Of a DNA stretch of 64,000 bases, positions 34,591-43,664 are shown in pieces. The notes below the pieces were generated by a model. The model had not been told where the DNA came from. It saw only the letters and a list, made by a program, of their open reading frames with translations, and did no database searches. The DNA comes from an uncultured Eisenbergiella sp. GTDB lineage: Bacteria; Bacillota; Clostridia; Lachnospirales; Lachnospiraceae. The stretch covers positions 38,400 to 102,399 of the forward strand of contig CAJUEL010000014.1 in NCBI GenBank assembly GCA_910585455.1, in the 5' to 3' direction. Positions within the stretch are counted from its first letter, which is position 1. Each line of letters starts with the position of its first letter. Both the position numbers and the translations under genes were made by a program.

Positions 34591-36174
34591 TCATTCTGCA
34601 TTTGCCGCCAGGAATGCATCAAACTGCTTCTGCTCCTCGGCGATGATGTCGTCGATTCCGGCAGCCTTTAATTCCTCATTGAACTTCGCCAGATATTCAT
34701 CCACATCCACCAGACCATAGAGCAGAGCCGGCCGATATTCTGCCACAACCGTAGAGCATGCCGCCAACTGGTCATACACGTTCGTGCTGTCGAAAATGAA
34801 GCCCATCGCGTTGGAGAACTGCGCATTCTTCGGCGCTTCCAGCATATCCGTATAGTATCCGGTGAAATCGGTCTCCAGAGGCAGGCTCAGGCACTGATTC
34901 GGCCAGAACCACGGACAGTTCATATTCCACTCAGAGTTGCTGGAGTCCACGCCCTCAGGATATCTTGCGATACCATTTTCGTCCACGGTATAGTGCTTGC
35001 CCTCCACGCCCAGGATGAAGAAACGCGCCACGGTTTCATCGGTCGTCATCAGGTACAGAAGCTTCATTGCCGCATCGGGGGTCTTGCAGACGGAGGATAC
35101 CATCCAGCCGCCCAGCACGGATGCGCTGGTGCCCACCAGGTCAGTCAGCTTATACTGCACGCTCTCATGGGTGTAGGAAACCAGTGTTTTGATATATTCC
35201 GCGCTGTAGCCACCCACATAGCAGCCTGCCGCCACATCGTTATTATACTGCTCGATCGTCATGGAGTTGTTCAGCGGATCGTCGCACAGAAGCCCCGCCT
35301 CGTTCCATTCCTTCATCAGGTTACAGAAATCCCGGAACTCTTCTGTCTCATAGTAATTGACGATCTCGGTGGTGCCTACGCCACGGTTCATCAGAACTCC
35401 CAGCCAGTCACCGTTGCCGAGGCTGTCCAGCCCCTGCACAGGGTCATCGTTGGTATTGATCATGTATGCATATTCGGGATGAATCGCCTTTGCATCCTTC
35501 ATGATCTGGGTCATCTCTTCCAGAGTAATCTCTTCGCCATCCCTGTCCGCGATCCCCAGCTCTTCCGCAATCTCTTTACGGAGCATATATACCTCATAAG
35601 TTCCGTAGCTGTCCACAGAGGGCACCGCATACTGCACGCCGTCGATCTGCTGTGTCATCAGCACCTTCTCCGGGAAGGATTCCCACATATCCGCATATTC
35701 CTCCAGATAGGGCTCCAGGGAAATACACTGCTCATTCTTCACACAGCCGTCCAGTGTGGAATAGAATCTCCAGCAGAAAATATCCAGCGGATTGGTGTTG
35801 TCGCTGAGCGCCAGCGTCAGCTCGGTGGAAAGGTCTCCCATGTTGATCTGCACGATATCCGCTTTCACACCCGCATTGATGGAAACCAGATAATCATTTA
35901 ACGCAGTCTCCACATCTTCTTCCCCGGGGAATACGGTTCCGTTAATCGCCTCAACGGTCACCACCGGCCAGTCATCCGGATTCTCCGCAGGGACAAAGCC
36001 TGTCGCTGCCTCCGCTCCGCCGTCATCTGCCGCGCCGCTGTCCGCCACATCACCGCTTCCCGCAGACGAACCTGCTGCCGCATCGCTGCCTGTGCTGCCG
36101 GAATCATTTCCACAGGCGACCATGGAAAACGTCATAGCCGCTGTCAGAAGCAATGCAATCCATTTCTTCTTCAT
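34591..36174 (-). CDS. Extracellular sugar-binding lipoprotein of the ABC importer
   Basis: A 527-residue substrate-binding protein. It has a lipoprotein signal (residues 1-20), a lipobox ending at Cys21 (FSMVAC) and a low-complexity Gly/Ser/Ala/Asp linker to about 60. The mature part resembles LipO/YtcQ-type binding proteins of importers with LplB and YtcP. AGGAGG lies upstream of the ATG. It is first in its operon and has the 37-bp motif and a 16-base palindrome in front. An arabinofuranosyl oligosaccharide ligand is inferred from the downstream GH51 gene. Confidence 0.92.
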   Translation of the reverse strand: MKKKWIALLLTAAMTFSMVACGNDSGSTGSDAAAGSSAGSGDVADSGAADDGGAEAATGFVPAENPDDWPVVTVEAINGTVFPGEEDVETALNDYLVSINAGVKADIVQINMGDLSTELTLALSDNTNPLDIFCWRFYSTLDGCVKNEQCISLEPYLEEYADMWESFPEKVLMTQQIDGVQYAVPSVDSYGTYEVYMLRKEIAEELGIADRDGEEITLEEMTQIMKDAKAIHPEYAYMINTNDDPVQGLDSLGNGDWLGVLMNRGVGTTEIVNYYETEEFRDFCNLMKEWNEAGLLCDDPLNNSMTIEQYNNDVAAGCYVGGYSAEYIKTLVSYTHESVQYKLTDLVGTSASVLGGWMVSSVCKTPDAAMKLLYLMTTDETVARFFILGVEGKHYTVDENGIARYPEGVDSSNSEWNMNCPWFWPNQCLSLPLETDFTGYYTDMLEAPKNAQFSNAMGFIFDSTNVYDQLAACSTVVAEYRPALLYGLVDVDEYLAKFNEELKAAGIDDIIAEEQKQFDAFLAANAE

Positions 36175-36193
36175 ATCGTTTCCTCCTTATTTC

Positions 36194-36209
36194 AACCGAT
36201 TCATCGGTT
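36194..36209. promoter_or_regulatory. 16-base palindrome in the importer operon leader
   Basis: AACCGAT, two bases, ATCGGTT: a perfect 7-bp inverted repeat between the predicted -10 (36222-36227) and the ribosome binding site. Its size and position fit a repressor operator (for example LacI-type) acting downstream of the start point. No candidate repressor gene is in the window. Confidence 0.45.
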
Positions 36210-36221
36210 CCTGATATCGAC

Positions 36222-36283
36222 ATTATATGGGAAAACCATACAGAAAAATATGCAAAATCTGACAGCCTTTAACGCATTTTCTG
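36222..36283 (-). promoter_or_regulatory. Promoter and shared 37-bp motif of the importer-GH51 operon
   Basis: On the minus strand the motif (36283 down to 36247) reads CAGAAAAT, 18 bases, ATTTTGCATATT. TATAAT (36227-36222) stands 22 bp after TTGCAT (36255-36250). No -35 box lies at 17 bp from this -10, so an activator bound at the motif would be needed. Confidence 0.78.
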
Positions 36284-36310
36284 TTTTTTATCCGCCTGTC
36301 TGCCCATCCT

Positions 36311-38107
36311 TTACCCGTTTTCAGAAAGCGCCTCCCTCTCCGGAAGCAAAATCTCCGTCGCCGCCCCGCCGGACGGCGCGTTGTAGAAGAAAAGCTGCGC
36401 CCGTTCCCCATAGATTAAGTAAATCCGGTATTTGATATTGTCGATTCCCACGTGATGGGAATGATACCGAAACTGCGTCACCAGGGCGTTCAATTCCTCC
36501 AGCTTTTCCGGCGGATAGCCGGTCCCGTTGTCCGAAATCCGGATGCTGATATAGCTCCCATCCTCCTTTTCGATCCGCTTTCCCGCCACCTCCACGGACA
36601 GAATCTGTCCCGGCCTGCGGGCATATTTTACAGAATTTTCCACAAAGGTCTGAATCGCCAGAATCGGCACCCGGCATTCTAAAAGCTCCTCCGCCACATC
36701 CAGCTTTATCAGAATCGGCATCTCCCCCCGCACCATATAAATGTGACAATAGGCCTCCACCTCCTTAAGCTCCTCCCCCACCGTCACCAGGCTCTCCTGG
36801 CTGCGGAACACATAGCGGAAATGCTCGGAAAGCCAGCGGGTCATGAGCCGCACCGTATCCACGTTTTTATCCGAAAGCAGGAAATCCACCAGGTTAAAGC
36901 AGTTGATGAAAAAGTGTGGGTTCACCTGCAGCTGGTAATATTGCAGCTTTGCCGCGTTGGCTTCCATCTCCTTCTCATACTTTTCCTGCTGCATGCGCTG
37001 CATCTCTTCCACAATCTCGTCCAGCCTGCGGTTGATCTCCAAAAGCTCCCGCACCTTCGTCCTTTCCGTTTCCATAAAGCCGTCCGGCTCACCGTTTTCC
37101 TTCATTCTGCCCAGACGGTTTGCCAGATGCTCCACCGGCCATACCAGCGCATGGTTGAAAAGCTGCCACACTTTAAATAAAATTCCGATGAAAATCAGGG
37201 GAATCAGGATAAACAGCAGCCAGAATTCCCAGCTTCCCACCAGCGCCCGGATCCCGCCCGCTTCCTGCAATACCAAAAGCTCCATCTGCAAAAACCGGAT
37301 CGGCTCCGCCGCCACGATGTACCGCATGCCCTGTGCCGTCGTCTTTTCGGTTCCTGACAAAAAGAGCGCTTCCGCTTCCTGCCTGGTCATTCCGCCTCCT
37401 ACGACATCCAGCACGGTCTGCCCATCGCGAAAAATCAGCTCCACCGCATCCTCACGGGCAAAATAGCTGCTGATATTGATCACAAAGCCGACCAGCTTTT
37501 CCCTGATTCCCTTCATATAAACGAGATAGGTCTCCCCCTCATAGGAAAAGCTGCCCTCATGGTGAACCTCATTCCGGATCTGATTCAGATAGGCTTTCAG
37601 GCACAGATTCAGGCGGTAATCATCCCCCTCATGGGTATATCCGCTGTATTGACTGCGCAATTCTCCCTTTTGCGCATCATAAAAAAACACGCCGCCGAAG
37701 CAGTCAATGGTGCCCGCCCTCCCCTCCAGATTATTGGCGAGATAATACACCGTGCTGTACCATTCCGGCTCCGATAAAAAGGGACGCTTTAAGGTCTGGA
37801 ACTGCACGTTTTCACCGTATACCCGGTCCACATAGCTTTTCAGGGAATCGATGTCCTTATTCATCTGCAGCGCATAGTGATCCGCCAGAATCCGGTTGCT
37901 CTTTGCCAGCTCCTGCGTGGACTGATAAATGGAATAAACACCATATGCGAAAAAGACAGCCAGCACCAGGCCGGACGTTACCGCCCAACCCGCCAGCAAA
38001 TAGCTGTGCAGGGAGGATGTCCCCGCATGGGCGAAATGACTGCCGCCCTTCCTTTTTTGATCCTTCCAGCTCTTGAACGCCTTTTGTATCCGCCCGCGTA
38101 TCTTCAT
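36311..38107 (-). CDS. YesM-family sensor histidine kinase
   Basis: 598 residues. One transmembrane helix at about 37-58, an extracellular sensor of about 220 residues, a second helix near 283-305, a HAMP-like linker and a coiled coil precede the His_kinase domain (QVNPHFFINCFNL, with the phospho-His). The ATPase part shows QTFVENSVKYA and ISDNGTGYP. The ATG at 38107 is chosen because GGGGAGG lies eight bases upstream; a TTG at 38113 is too close. It ends just upstream of the importer operon but no regulator is beside it; the AraC-type regulator at 16006-17604 is the natural partner. It may also be read through from the ABC exporter operon (53-bp gap, no terminator seen). Confidence 0.9.
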   Translation of the reverse strand: MKIRGRIQKAFKSWKDQKRKGGSHFAHAGTSSLHSYLLAGWAVTSGLVLAVFFAYGVYSIYQSTQELAKSNRILADHYALQMNKDIDSLKSYVDRVYGENVQFQTLKRPFLSEPEWYSTVYYLANNLEGRAGTIDCFGGVFFYDAQKGELRSQYSGYTHEGDDYRLNLCLKAYLNQIRNEVHHEGSFSYEGETYLVYMKGIREKLVGFVINISSYFAREDAVELIFRDGQTVLDVVGGGMTRQEAEALFLSGTEKTTAQGMRYIVAAEPIRFLQMELLVLQEAGGIRALVGSWEFWLLFILIPLIFIGILFKVWQLFNHALVWPVEHLANRLGRMKENGEPDGFMETERTKVRELLEINRRLDEIVEEMQRMQQEKYEKEMEANAAKLQYYQLQVNPHFFINCFNLVDFLLSDKNVDTVRLMTRWLSEHFRYVFRSQESLVTVGEELKEVEAYCHIYMVRGEMPILIKLDVAEELLECRVPILAIQTFVENSVKYARRPGQILSVEVAGKRIEKEDGSYISIRISDNGTGYPPEKLEELNALVTQFRYHSHHVGIDNIKYRIYLIYGERAQLFFYNAPSGGAATEILLPEREALSENG

Positions 38108-38159
38108 CGCCAAATCCTCCCCGTACCTTTCAAGCCATGCCCGGCTTTTTTTGTTTTCT

Positions 38160-39908
38160 TCACGCCTGATACCATTTCGCCTGTTCCTGGTACAGGTGGT
38201 AATATTCGCCCTTTTTCTCCATCAGCTCTGCGTGGCTGCCCGCTTCCGCTATCTCTCCATCCTTCATCACAATGACCCTGTCAACGCTTTTGCACAGGCC
38301 CATGCGGTGCAGCACCATGACCGCCGTTTTATCCGCCGCCATTTCCAGAAAGCTGTTCATGACGGACAGCTCTGCGAGCGGATCCAGGGCGCTTGTGGGC
38401 TCATCCAGTATGTACAGCGCAGCGTCACCATAGACCGCCCGGGCGATCGCCGCCTTCTGCCACTGACCGCCGGACAAATCTGCTCCCCCGAACTCAACCC
38501 CCAGCCGGTAATCAATGTTTTCATGTTCCCCAATCAGCTCCGGTATGCCCGTTTTCCGGATCACCTCCCGGATTGCGTCCTGGTTTTCCATACCGGCAGG
38601 ATTGGATATCCCGATGTTTTCCCGCAGCGTCAGCCTGTACCGGATGAAATTCTGGGAAACGATCCCACAGCTGCCATGTACCCGCTCCGACTGGAATACC
38701 TCCCCGCTCCTGGGCGGGTACATGCCCAGCATGAGCTTGCAGAGCGTCGTTTTTCCGCTGCCGTTTAAGCCGACGATGGCAATCTTTTCCCCTCTGCCGA
38801 CGGACAGGCTGACATCCTTTATAGCAATATTATCGGCATTTGGATAGGAAAAGGTAACATGCTGCAAACGGATATCTTCCGTTTCGCTGCCGCTCACCCT
38901 GAGCGTCTCTTTTTCCTCTGCCATATCCATGAAGTCGAAATAGTTCTTCAGGAAGGCGCCGTCATTGTGAAGGTCGCCGAGCCTGACCAGAAATTCCTTC
39001 GCCGCGTTCTGCACCGCAAGAAAAGCCGTCAGACATGCCGCAAAGGGTCCGATTGTGATGGCTCCCCGCAAAAAAAGCAGGACCGCGATCAGGATGCTTC
39101 CCAAATATCCGGTCACCCGCACCCCGTCACAAAAAAGCATGGACCCGGCCTCTTTCCTGTTATGCTTCCACAGCTCCTCGTTCACCCTGTCCCGTTTATC
39201 CATCCATTTTCCGGCGATATAGTCCTCTGCGCACATCAGGCGCATTTCCCGGATGGACTCCTTCTGCGCAAACAGCCCCCATAAATACTGCTGCATCCGG
39301 TTATCCTTCGTCTGCTTTTTCTTTAACCGGTAAAATTCCTCCCCGCGAAGCTTCCTGGCGATGTAAAAGGGCAGCACGCTCACGATGGAAACCGGAAGAA
39401 ACCACAGGCTGTAGCCCGCCAATACCCCAATGACGGCGAGGACGCCGATCAAATTCATCACGACGGCAATCAACGACATGAAAATGCCGCCCGGTATTTC
39501 TCTGCCAAGACATTCCTCCGCTCTTGCATACATGTCGGATGCCTTACTGTCCTCATAGCCAACCAGCGCGATCCGGGACGCTTTCCGGGCGATTTCCATT
39601 TTCAGTCCGCTGATGCACTTCTCATATACGCCGGCATTCACCGTAACGCTCATCACAAGCTGCAGCGCCTGCTGCAGCAGATATACAAAAATCAGGATTC
39701 CTCCGGTAAGCAGGATTCCTTTTCTGTTGTCCATACCGCCCAGCTGAGCGCTCACCGCTTCTGTCAGCCGTGCCAGAACGATCGTGGTACATGCGGGAAA
39801 TACCGCCTCAAAAAGCTTTCCCGCTGCCGTCAAAACCAGACTGACGGGCGCAATGGCATACATCCGACTGATCAACGGAATGTAATATTTTTTCAAATGG
39901 TCCGTCAT
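38160..39908 (-). CDS. ABC exporter half-transporter (second subunit)
   Basis: 582 residues: six membrane segments (about 15-310) fused to an ATPase domain. Walker A is GLNGSGKTTLCKL, the signature LSGGQWQKAAIARA and Walker B YILDEPTSALDP. It overlaps its partner gene by 4 bp (ATGA), so the two probably form a heterodimer. The variant signature LSGGxWQK is common in Firmicutes peptide, lantibiotic or drug exporters. Coupling to ABC-F suggests a role in antibiotic or peptide defence, but the substrate is unknown. Confidence 0.88.
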   Translation of the reverse strand: MTDHLKKYYIPLISRMYAIAPVSLVLTAAGKLFEAVFPACTTIVLARLTEAVSAQLGGMDNRKGILLTGGILIFVYLLQQALQLVMSVTVNAGVYEKCISGLKMEIARKASRIALVGYEDSKASDMYARAEECLGREIPGGIFMSLIAVVMNLIGVLAVIGVLAGYSLWFLPVSIVSVLPFYIARKLRGEEFYRLKKKQTKDNRMQQYLWGLFAQKESIREMRLMCAEDYIAGKWMDKRDRVNEELWKHNRKEAGSMLFCDGVRVTGYLGSILIAVLLFLRGAITIGPFAACLTAFLAVQNAAKEFLVRLGDLHNDGAFLKNYFDFMDMAEEKETLRVSGSETEDIRLQHVTFSYPNADNIAIKDVSLSVGRGEKIAIVGLNGSGKTTLCKLMLGMYPPRSGEVFQSERVHGSCGIVSQNFIRYRLTLRENIGISNPAGMENQDAIREVIRKTGIPELIGEHENIDYRLGVEFGGADLSGGQWQKAAIARAVYGDAALYILDEPTSALDPLAELSVMNSFLEMAADKTAVMVLHRMGLCKSVDRVIVMKDGEIAEAGSHAELMEKKGEYYHLYQEQAKWYQA

Positions 39909-41677
39909 GATGCTTCCCCTCCCTTCTCTTCATACCACACGCTCTGCGCCTCATACATCCTCCTGTACGGCCCGTTCTTTGTCATCAGAGCATCGTGGCT
40001 CCCGCTCTCGGCGATCTGTCCGTCACGGATCACATAAATGGTATCCGCAAGCCTGGCGCTGGCCATGCGGTGTGAAATGACGAGAGTCCCCCTCTGCCGC
40101 ATGACCTTCAAAAAGGCGCTATACAGCCTGCTTTCCGCAACCGGATCAAGCGCCGCCGTCGGTTCGTCCATGATGACCAGCCGGCTGTCTCCCATGCATG
40201 CCCGCGCAATGGCAATTTTCTGCCATTCCCCGCCGGATAAGTCGATTCCCGCTTCCTCTATCTGGCCAAGCGGCGTATCCAGATCCACGCATTTGTGAAA
40301 ATCCGCCGCCTCTCTTAAAACGGACCGGATCCCTGCATCCTCATGCAGCTGTTCCAGATTGCCGATCGCCACGTTTTCCCGGACTGTGAACGCGTACCTG
40401 ACAAAATCCTGGAACACGGCATTGAGGATCTTATGGTACTCCTGCGCAGAATAGGCATAAATATCCTTTCCGTCAAGCAGAATAGAGCCGCTGTCCGGCC
40501 GGTAGAGCCTGCAGATCAGCTTCACGATGGTGGACTTCCCGCTCCCGTTCTCCCCGGCCAGCGCGGTCGATTTTTCCAGATCGATCACCATGCTCACATT
40601 TTTTAACACATAATCTCCCTCCTGCCCATAACGGAAATACACATTTTTCAGCTCGAGAATCCCACCCCTGCCGCCGTCAAAGCGCTCATTTCCATAGTAC
40701 ACCTCGTCCATTTTCATGAAATCGTGGTAATATTCAATTTCACGGCATTTCCGCGCCACATTCGACAGCTTATAGGACAGGGACTCTGTCCTGGTCAATA
40801 CGGTTCCCGCCGAGCCCGCCAGCGATACGAATATCCCCAGGGTAATGCTGTGCCCAAAGACCGCCCGCACCAGAGAGAAAATGACCAGCGCCACCCACGC
40901 GATGACGCAAAGACCGCTTAAGGCAAAATACTTTTGCGACCGGAGCGTCGTTTCCAGACGTTCCTTTAATACCGCATCATTTTTCTTTTTGCATAAATTG
41001 CCGATATAGGATACGGCTCCGAATATCTTCAGCTCGTAGAGGGCGTGCTTATCCGACAAAAGCTTCCGGTAGTAATCAAGCTCCCGCTCTGCAAAGGACT
41101 GGCCCGCAAACATATCATTCATCATTTTCATCGATCGAAAATCCAGAAGCATCATGATCAGGATGATGAGAAAATAAAGCGCCGACACGATCGGAGAAAT
41201 CTGGATGAATAAAACGACCATGGAGCATACCGTCATGCACAGCGAAACCACTGTAATGACGTCATGGAACACATGCAGAATATTCTCCTGCGGTCGGTCC
41301 CCCATCCGCATCAGGATATCGTGATAGGCTGCGTCCTCATAGCACCTGTAATCAATCCTGCAAAACTTTGCAAGGAGCTCCTTCGAAAACCTGCCGTTTA
41401 ACTTTTTCTGAAACCGGATGGCAAGCAGGCTGTCAAAGACCGGCAGCCCCGCCGCAAACGCCATCGTGCAAAAAAGCGCGCACAGCCACGCCCAGACCCT
41501 GCCGTCTGCGCTCCCGTTTTCCAAAACGGACCGGGATATGCTGTCAATCAGCCCCTGCGTCGCGTACAGAGTCATGGGAGTTGTCAGCGCGGCGATGACG
41601 CAGTACAGAAGCTTCAAACATGTTTCTGCCCTCGCATATGTGAACATCAACCGGATTATGCGGAATATATTTTTCAT
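39905..41677 (-). CDS. ABC exporter half-transporter (first subunit)
   Basis: 590 residues: membrane domain (about 15-310) then ATPase with Walker A GENGSGKSTIVKL, signature LSGGEWQKIAIARA and Walker B LVIMDEPTAALDP. GGAGAGAGG precedes the ATG. The start overlaps the ABC-F stop by 4 bp and the end overlaps the next exporter subunit by 4 bp, so all three are translationally coupled. Both subunits keep catalytic Glu after Walker B, so neither looks like a degenerate site at this level. Confidence 0.88.
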   Translation of the reverse strand: MKNIFRIIRLMFTYARAETCLKLLYCVIAALTTPMTLYATQGLIDSISRSVLENGSADGRVWAWLCALFCTMAFAAGLPVFDSLLAIRFQKKLNGRFSKELLAKFCRIDYRCYEDAAYHDILMRMGDRPQENILHVFHDVITVVSLCMTVCSMVVLFIQISPIVSALYFLIILIMMLLDFRSMKMMNDMFAGQSFAERELDYYRKLLSDKHALYELKIFGAVSYIGNLCKKKNDAVLKERLETTLRSQKYFALSGLCVIAWVALVIFSLVRAVFGHSITLGIFVSLAGSAGTVLTRTESLSYKLSNVARKCREIEYYHDFMKMDEVYYGNERFDGGRGGILELKNVYFRYGQEGDYVLKNVSMVIDLEKSTALAGENGSGKSTIVKLICRLYRPDSGSILLDGKDIYAYSAQEYHKILNAVFQDFVRYAFTVRENVAIGNLEQLHEDAGIRSVLREAADFHKCVDLDTPLGQIEEAGIDLSGGEWQKIAIARACMGDSRLVIMDEPTAALDPVAESRLYSAFLKVMRQRGTLVISHRMASARLADTIYVIRDGQIAESGSHDALMTKNGPYRRMYEAQSVWYEEKGGEAS

Positions 41678-43266
41678 CCTCTCTCTCCTTCCTGTACTGC
41701 TTTTTCATACAGGTTCCTGCCAGCTTCTCTCCGTATGAACCCCTCTGCCGTCAACTCATATATGGTATCGCAAACCTCCTCCAGATACTTCCTGTCATGG
41801 GAAATGCTGATGATCGCGCCCGGAAACTCAGCGAGCATCCTGCGGATCACACCGCCTGACAAAGGAGAAAAATTGCGCGTCGGTTCATCCAGAATCAGCA
41901 CATTGACATGCTCCAGACTCATTTTCAGGAGCAGTATTTTGGCTTTCTGCCCGCCGGACAGCTCTGCCACAGGGCGGTTCATTTCGTCCGCCGTAAATTT
42001 AAGCGCTCCCAGAAAGGTGCGGATTTTCGTCCGCTCTGCCTTCTCCCCGGAAATATCCAGATAATCCACCGGCGGCATATCCAAATCCAACAGCTCTTCA
42101 TAGTTTTGCGGCATATAACCGACACAGATATCCGTTCTGGAAAGAAGCTGCCCGGCAAGGCTGCGAAGCAATGTGGTTTTGCCTGCCCCGTTCTTTCCGG
42201 TGATACATATTTTCTCCGGTCCGCGCACCCGCAAAAAGAGGTTTCTGGCTAAAACCCGCTCCCCATCCGGCGTATACAGCGCATCCGCCGCATATTCCAG
42301 CACGGTCTTTCCCGCCGGGATCGCTGCGTTGCCTTCTCCCAGCTCAAAATAGATTGCGCCCTCTTCCTCCGGCATCTGCGCCATTTCCGCATCTTCCCGC
42401 TCAAAACGGCGCTCCATGCTCTTGACAGCCTTCATTTTTTTCTTAAGCAGTCTGCCCGGTCCGTCCCGTTCCGCCTTGGAAATATTGTCCAGCCGATAGG
42501 ACACGCTCTGCTCGATCCGGCGCATCTTCTCGTCCCGGATTTTCTTTTCCCGCCGGTCGTTTTGCGCCTGTCTTCTCTGGTTTTCAAAGGACGCATCCCG
42601 GTCCTTTTTATATTGGGCAAAGGACATATGCGCCACCGTATAGCGGGGACAGCTCTTTCTGCGCAGCTGTTCCATATGAATGACCATATTCGCGGCATTT
42701 TCAATCAGCGTTTCATCATGGGAAATGAACAGCATGATTCCCTTCCAGTCCCGGATCAGCTCTTCCAGCCATTCCAGCGTTTCCAGGTCGATGTCATTGG
42801 AGGGTTCGTCCAGCAAAAGCGCGGTGGGCTCTGCCAGCAGCAGGCGCATCATCTGCGCCTTGATTTTTTCTCCGCCGGACAGGGTTCCCATTTTCTGTTC
42901 CCTGTAAAAAAAGTCTGCGGACACATGAAGCCTTGCGGCAAGACGGTTTAGCTCCTTCGGATTTCGGTCAAAAAAGAGCTCTTCCTCCACGAAAAACTCA
43001 TATACCGTCTTTTGCCGGTCCGCCTCCCAAAGCTCCTGGGGCAGAAAAGCGAGCCTCTCTCCGCTCATGATCCTCTCCCCCTGCGACTCGGCGTATTCCC
43101 CAATCAGACCTTCGTCATAGATCCAACGCAGCAGCGTGGATTTCCCGTTTCCTTCCTCCCCGATGATCACCGCCTTGTCCCCTGCACGCAGGGTGCAGGA
43201 AAAATCCTCCACGATGATACGAAGATCCTTTCTGTGTGTAATGGTCAGATTCTTAATTTGTAGCAT
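41674..43266 (-). CDS. ABC-F ribosomal protection protein (Lsa/Vga/Msr-like)
   Basis: 530 residues without membrane segments: two ABC domains in tandem. Domain 1: Walker A GEEGNGKSTLLRW, signature LSGGEKIKAQMM, Walker B LLLDEPSNDID. A charged helical linker (about 215-300) is the P-site tRNA interaction motif region that displaces drugs from the ribosome. Domain 2: GKNGAGKTTLLRS, LSGGQKAKILLL, VLILDEPTRNFSP. The start at 43266 follows GGGAG; the longer frame from 43356 would overlap the leader terminator. The drug class cannot be told from sequence. It leads an operon with two exporter subunits. Confidence 0.85.
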   Translation of the reverse strand: MLQIKNLTITHRKDLRIIVEDFSCTLRAGDKAVIIGEEGNGKSTLLRWIYDEGLIGEYAESQGERIMSGERLAFLPQELWEADRQKTVYEFFVEEELFFDRNPKELNRLAARLHVSADFFYREQKMGTLSGGEKIKAQMMRLLLAEPTALLLDEPSNDIDLETLEWLEELIRDWKGIMLFISHDETLIENAANMVIHMEQLRRKSCPRYTVAHMSFAQYKKDRDASFENQRRQAQNDRREKKIRDEKMRRIEQSVSYRLDNISKAERDGPGRLLKKKMKAVKSMERRFEREDAEMAQMPEEEGAIYFELGEGNAAIPAGKTVLEYAADALYTPDGERVLARNLFLRVRGPEKICITGKNGAGKTTLLRSLAGQLLSRTDICVGYMPQNYEELLDLDMPPVDYLDISGEKAERTKIRTFLGALKFTADEMNRPVAELSGGQKAKILLLKMSLEHVNVLILDEPTRNFSPLSGGVIRRMLAEFPGAIISISHDRKYLEEVCDTIYELTAEGFIRREAGRNLYEKAVQEGERG

Positions 43267-43315
43267 AAGCATACTCCCTTCCCCGGATTCCTGACAGCCT
43301 GCCTGCGCATAGTTC

Positions 43316-43352
43316 GCAAAAAAAGAGACTGTCTTTGTATCCAAAAACAGTC
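43316..43352 (-). terminator. Attenuator terminator in the ABC-F leader
   Basis: On the minus strand GACTGTTTTTG pairs with CAAAGACAGTC (one mismatch; loop GATA) and is followed by TCTTTTTTGC. It lies about 50-85 nt upstream of the ABC-F start. This is the layout of antibiotic-inducible transcription attenuation known for several ABC-F resistance genes. Confidence 0.75.
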
Positions 43353-43447
43353 CCACGCAAAATAGCCCCTATCTATGCAAGGAATCAAAAAAATTCCTCC
43401 CACAACAGTATGGGCTGACAGCAGGATAATCTGATTTGGCATACACA

Positions 43448-43471
43448 AACAAGCCTGTCCGGACAGGCTTT
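43448..43471. repeat. Strong palindrome in the ABC-F leader
   Basis: AAGCCTGTCC and GGACAGGCTT form a perfect 10-bp self-complementary stretch upstream of the attenuator, a possible competing (anti-terminator or anti-anti-terminator) arm. It also lies within a 47-codon minus-strand frame (about 43513-43370) that has no clear ribosome binding site. Confidence 0.5.
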
Positions 43472-43536
43472 CCATCGCCGCCGTCCTCATATCGGACAAC
43501 CGGCTTTCCTTCCATGTTTGTTTTCACCAAGTCATA

Positions 43537-43551
43537 TTATCTACTGCTCAT
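43537..43551 (-). CDS. Candidate leader tetrapeptide for the ABC-F operon
   Basis: A five-codon frame, ATG AGC AGT AGA then stop, coding MSSR, sits right behind a perfect AGGAGG with normal spacing. It is downstream of the promoter and upstream of the attenuator. Such mini-frames can serve as ribosome-stalling sensors. It is too short for homology evidence, so this rests on the ribosome binding site and position alone. Confidence 0.5.
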   Translation of the reverse strand: MSSR

Positions 43552-43664
43552 CGTTCCTCCTGTTGTGGCGCCATCGCCCGGATTATCCCGCACTCTGGCG
43601 CATTCTCTGCAATTTTTTCAAAAATCCGCACAATCAAGTGCGAACCTGTTGCTCAACTATATTT

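Noticed and set aside
43370..43513. 47-codon minus-strand frame in the ABC-F leader (begins MEGKPVVRYEDGG)
   Set aside because: It looks somewhat protein-like but has no ribosome binding site and overlaps leader hairpins; not enough support to call a gene.
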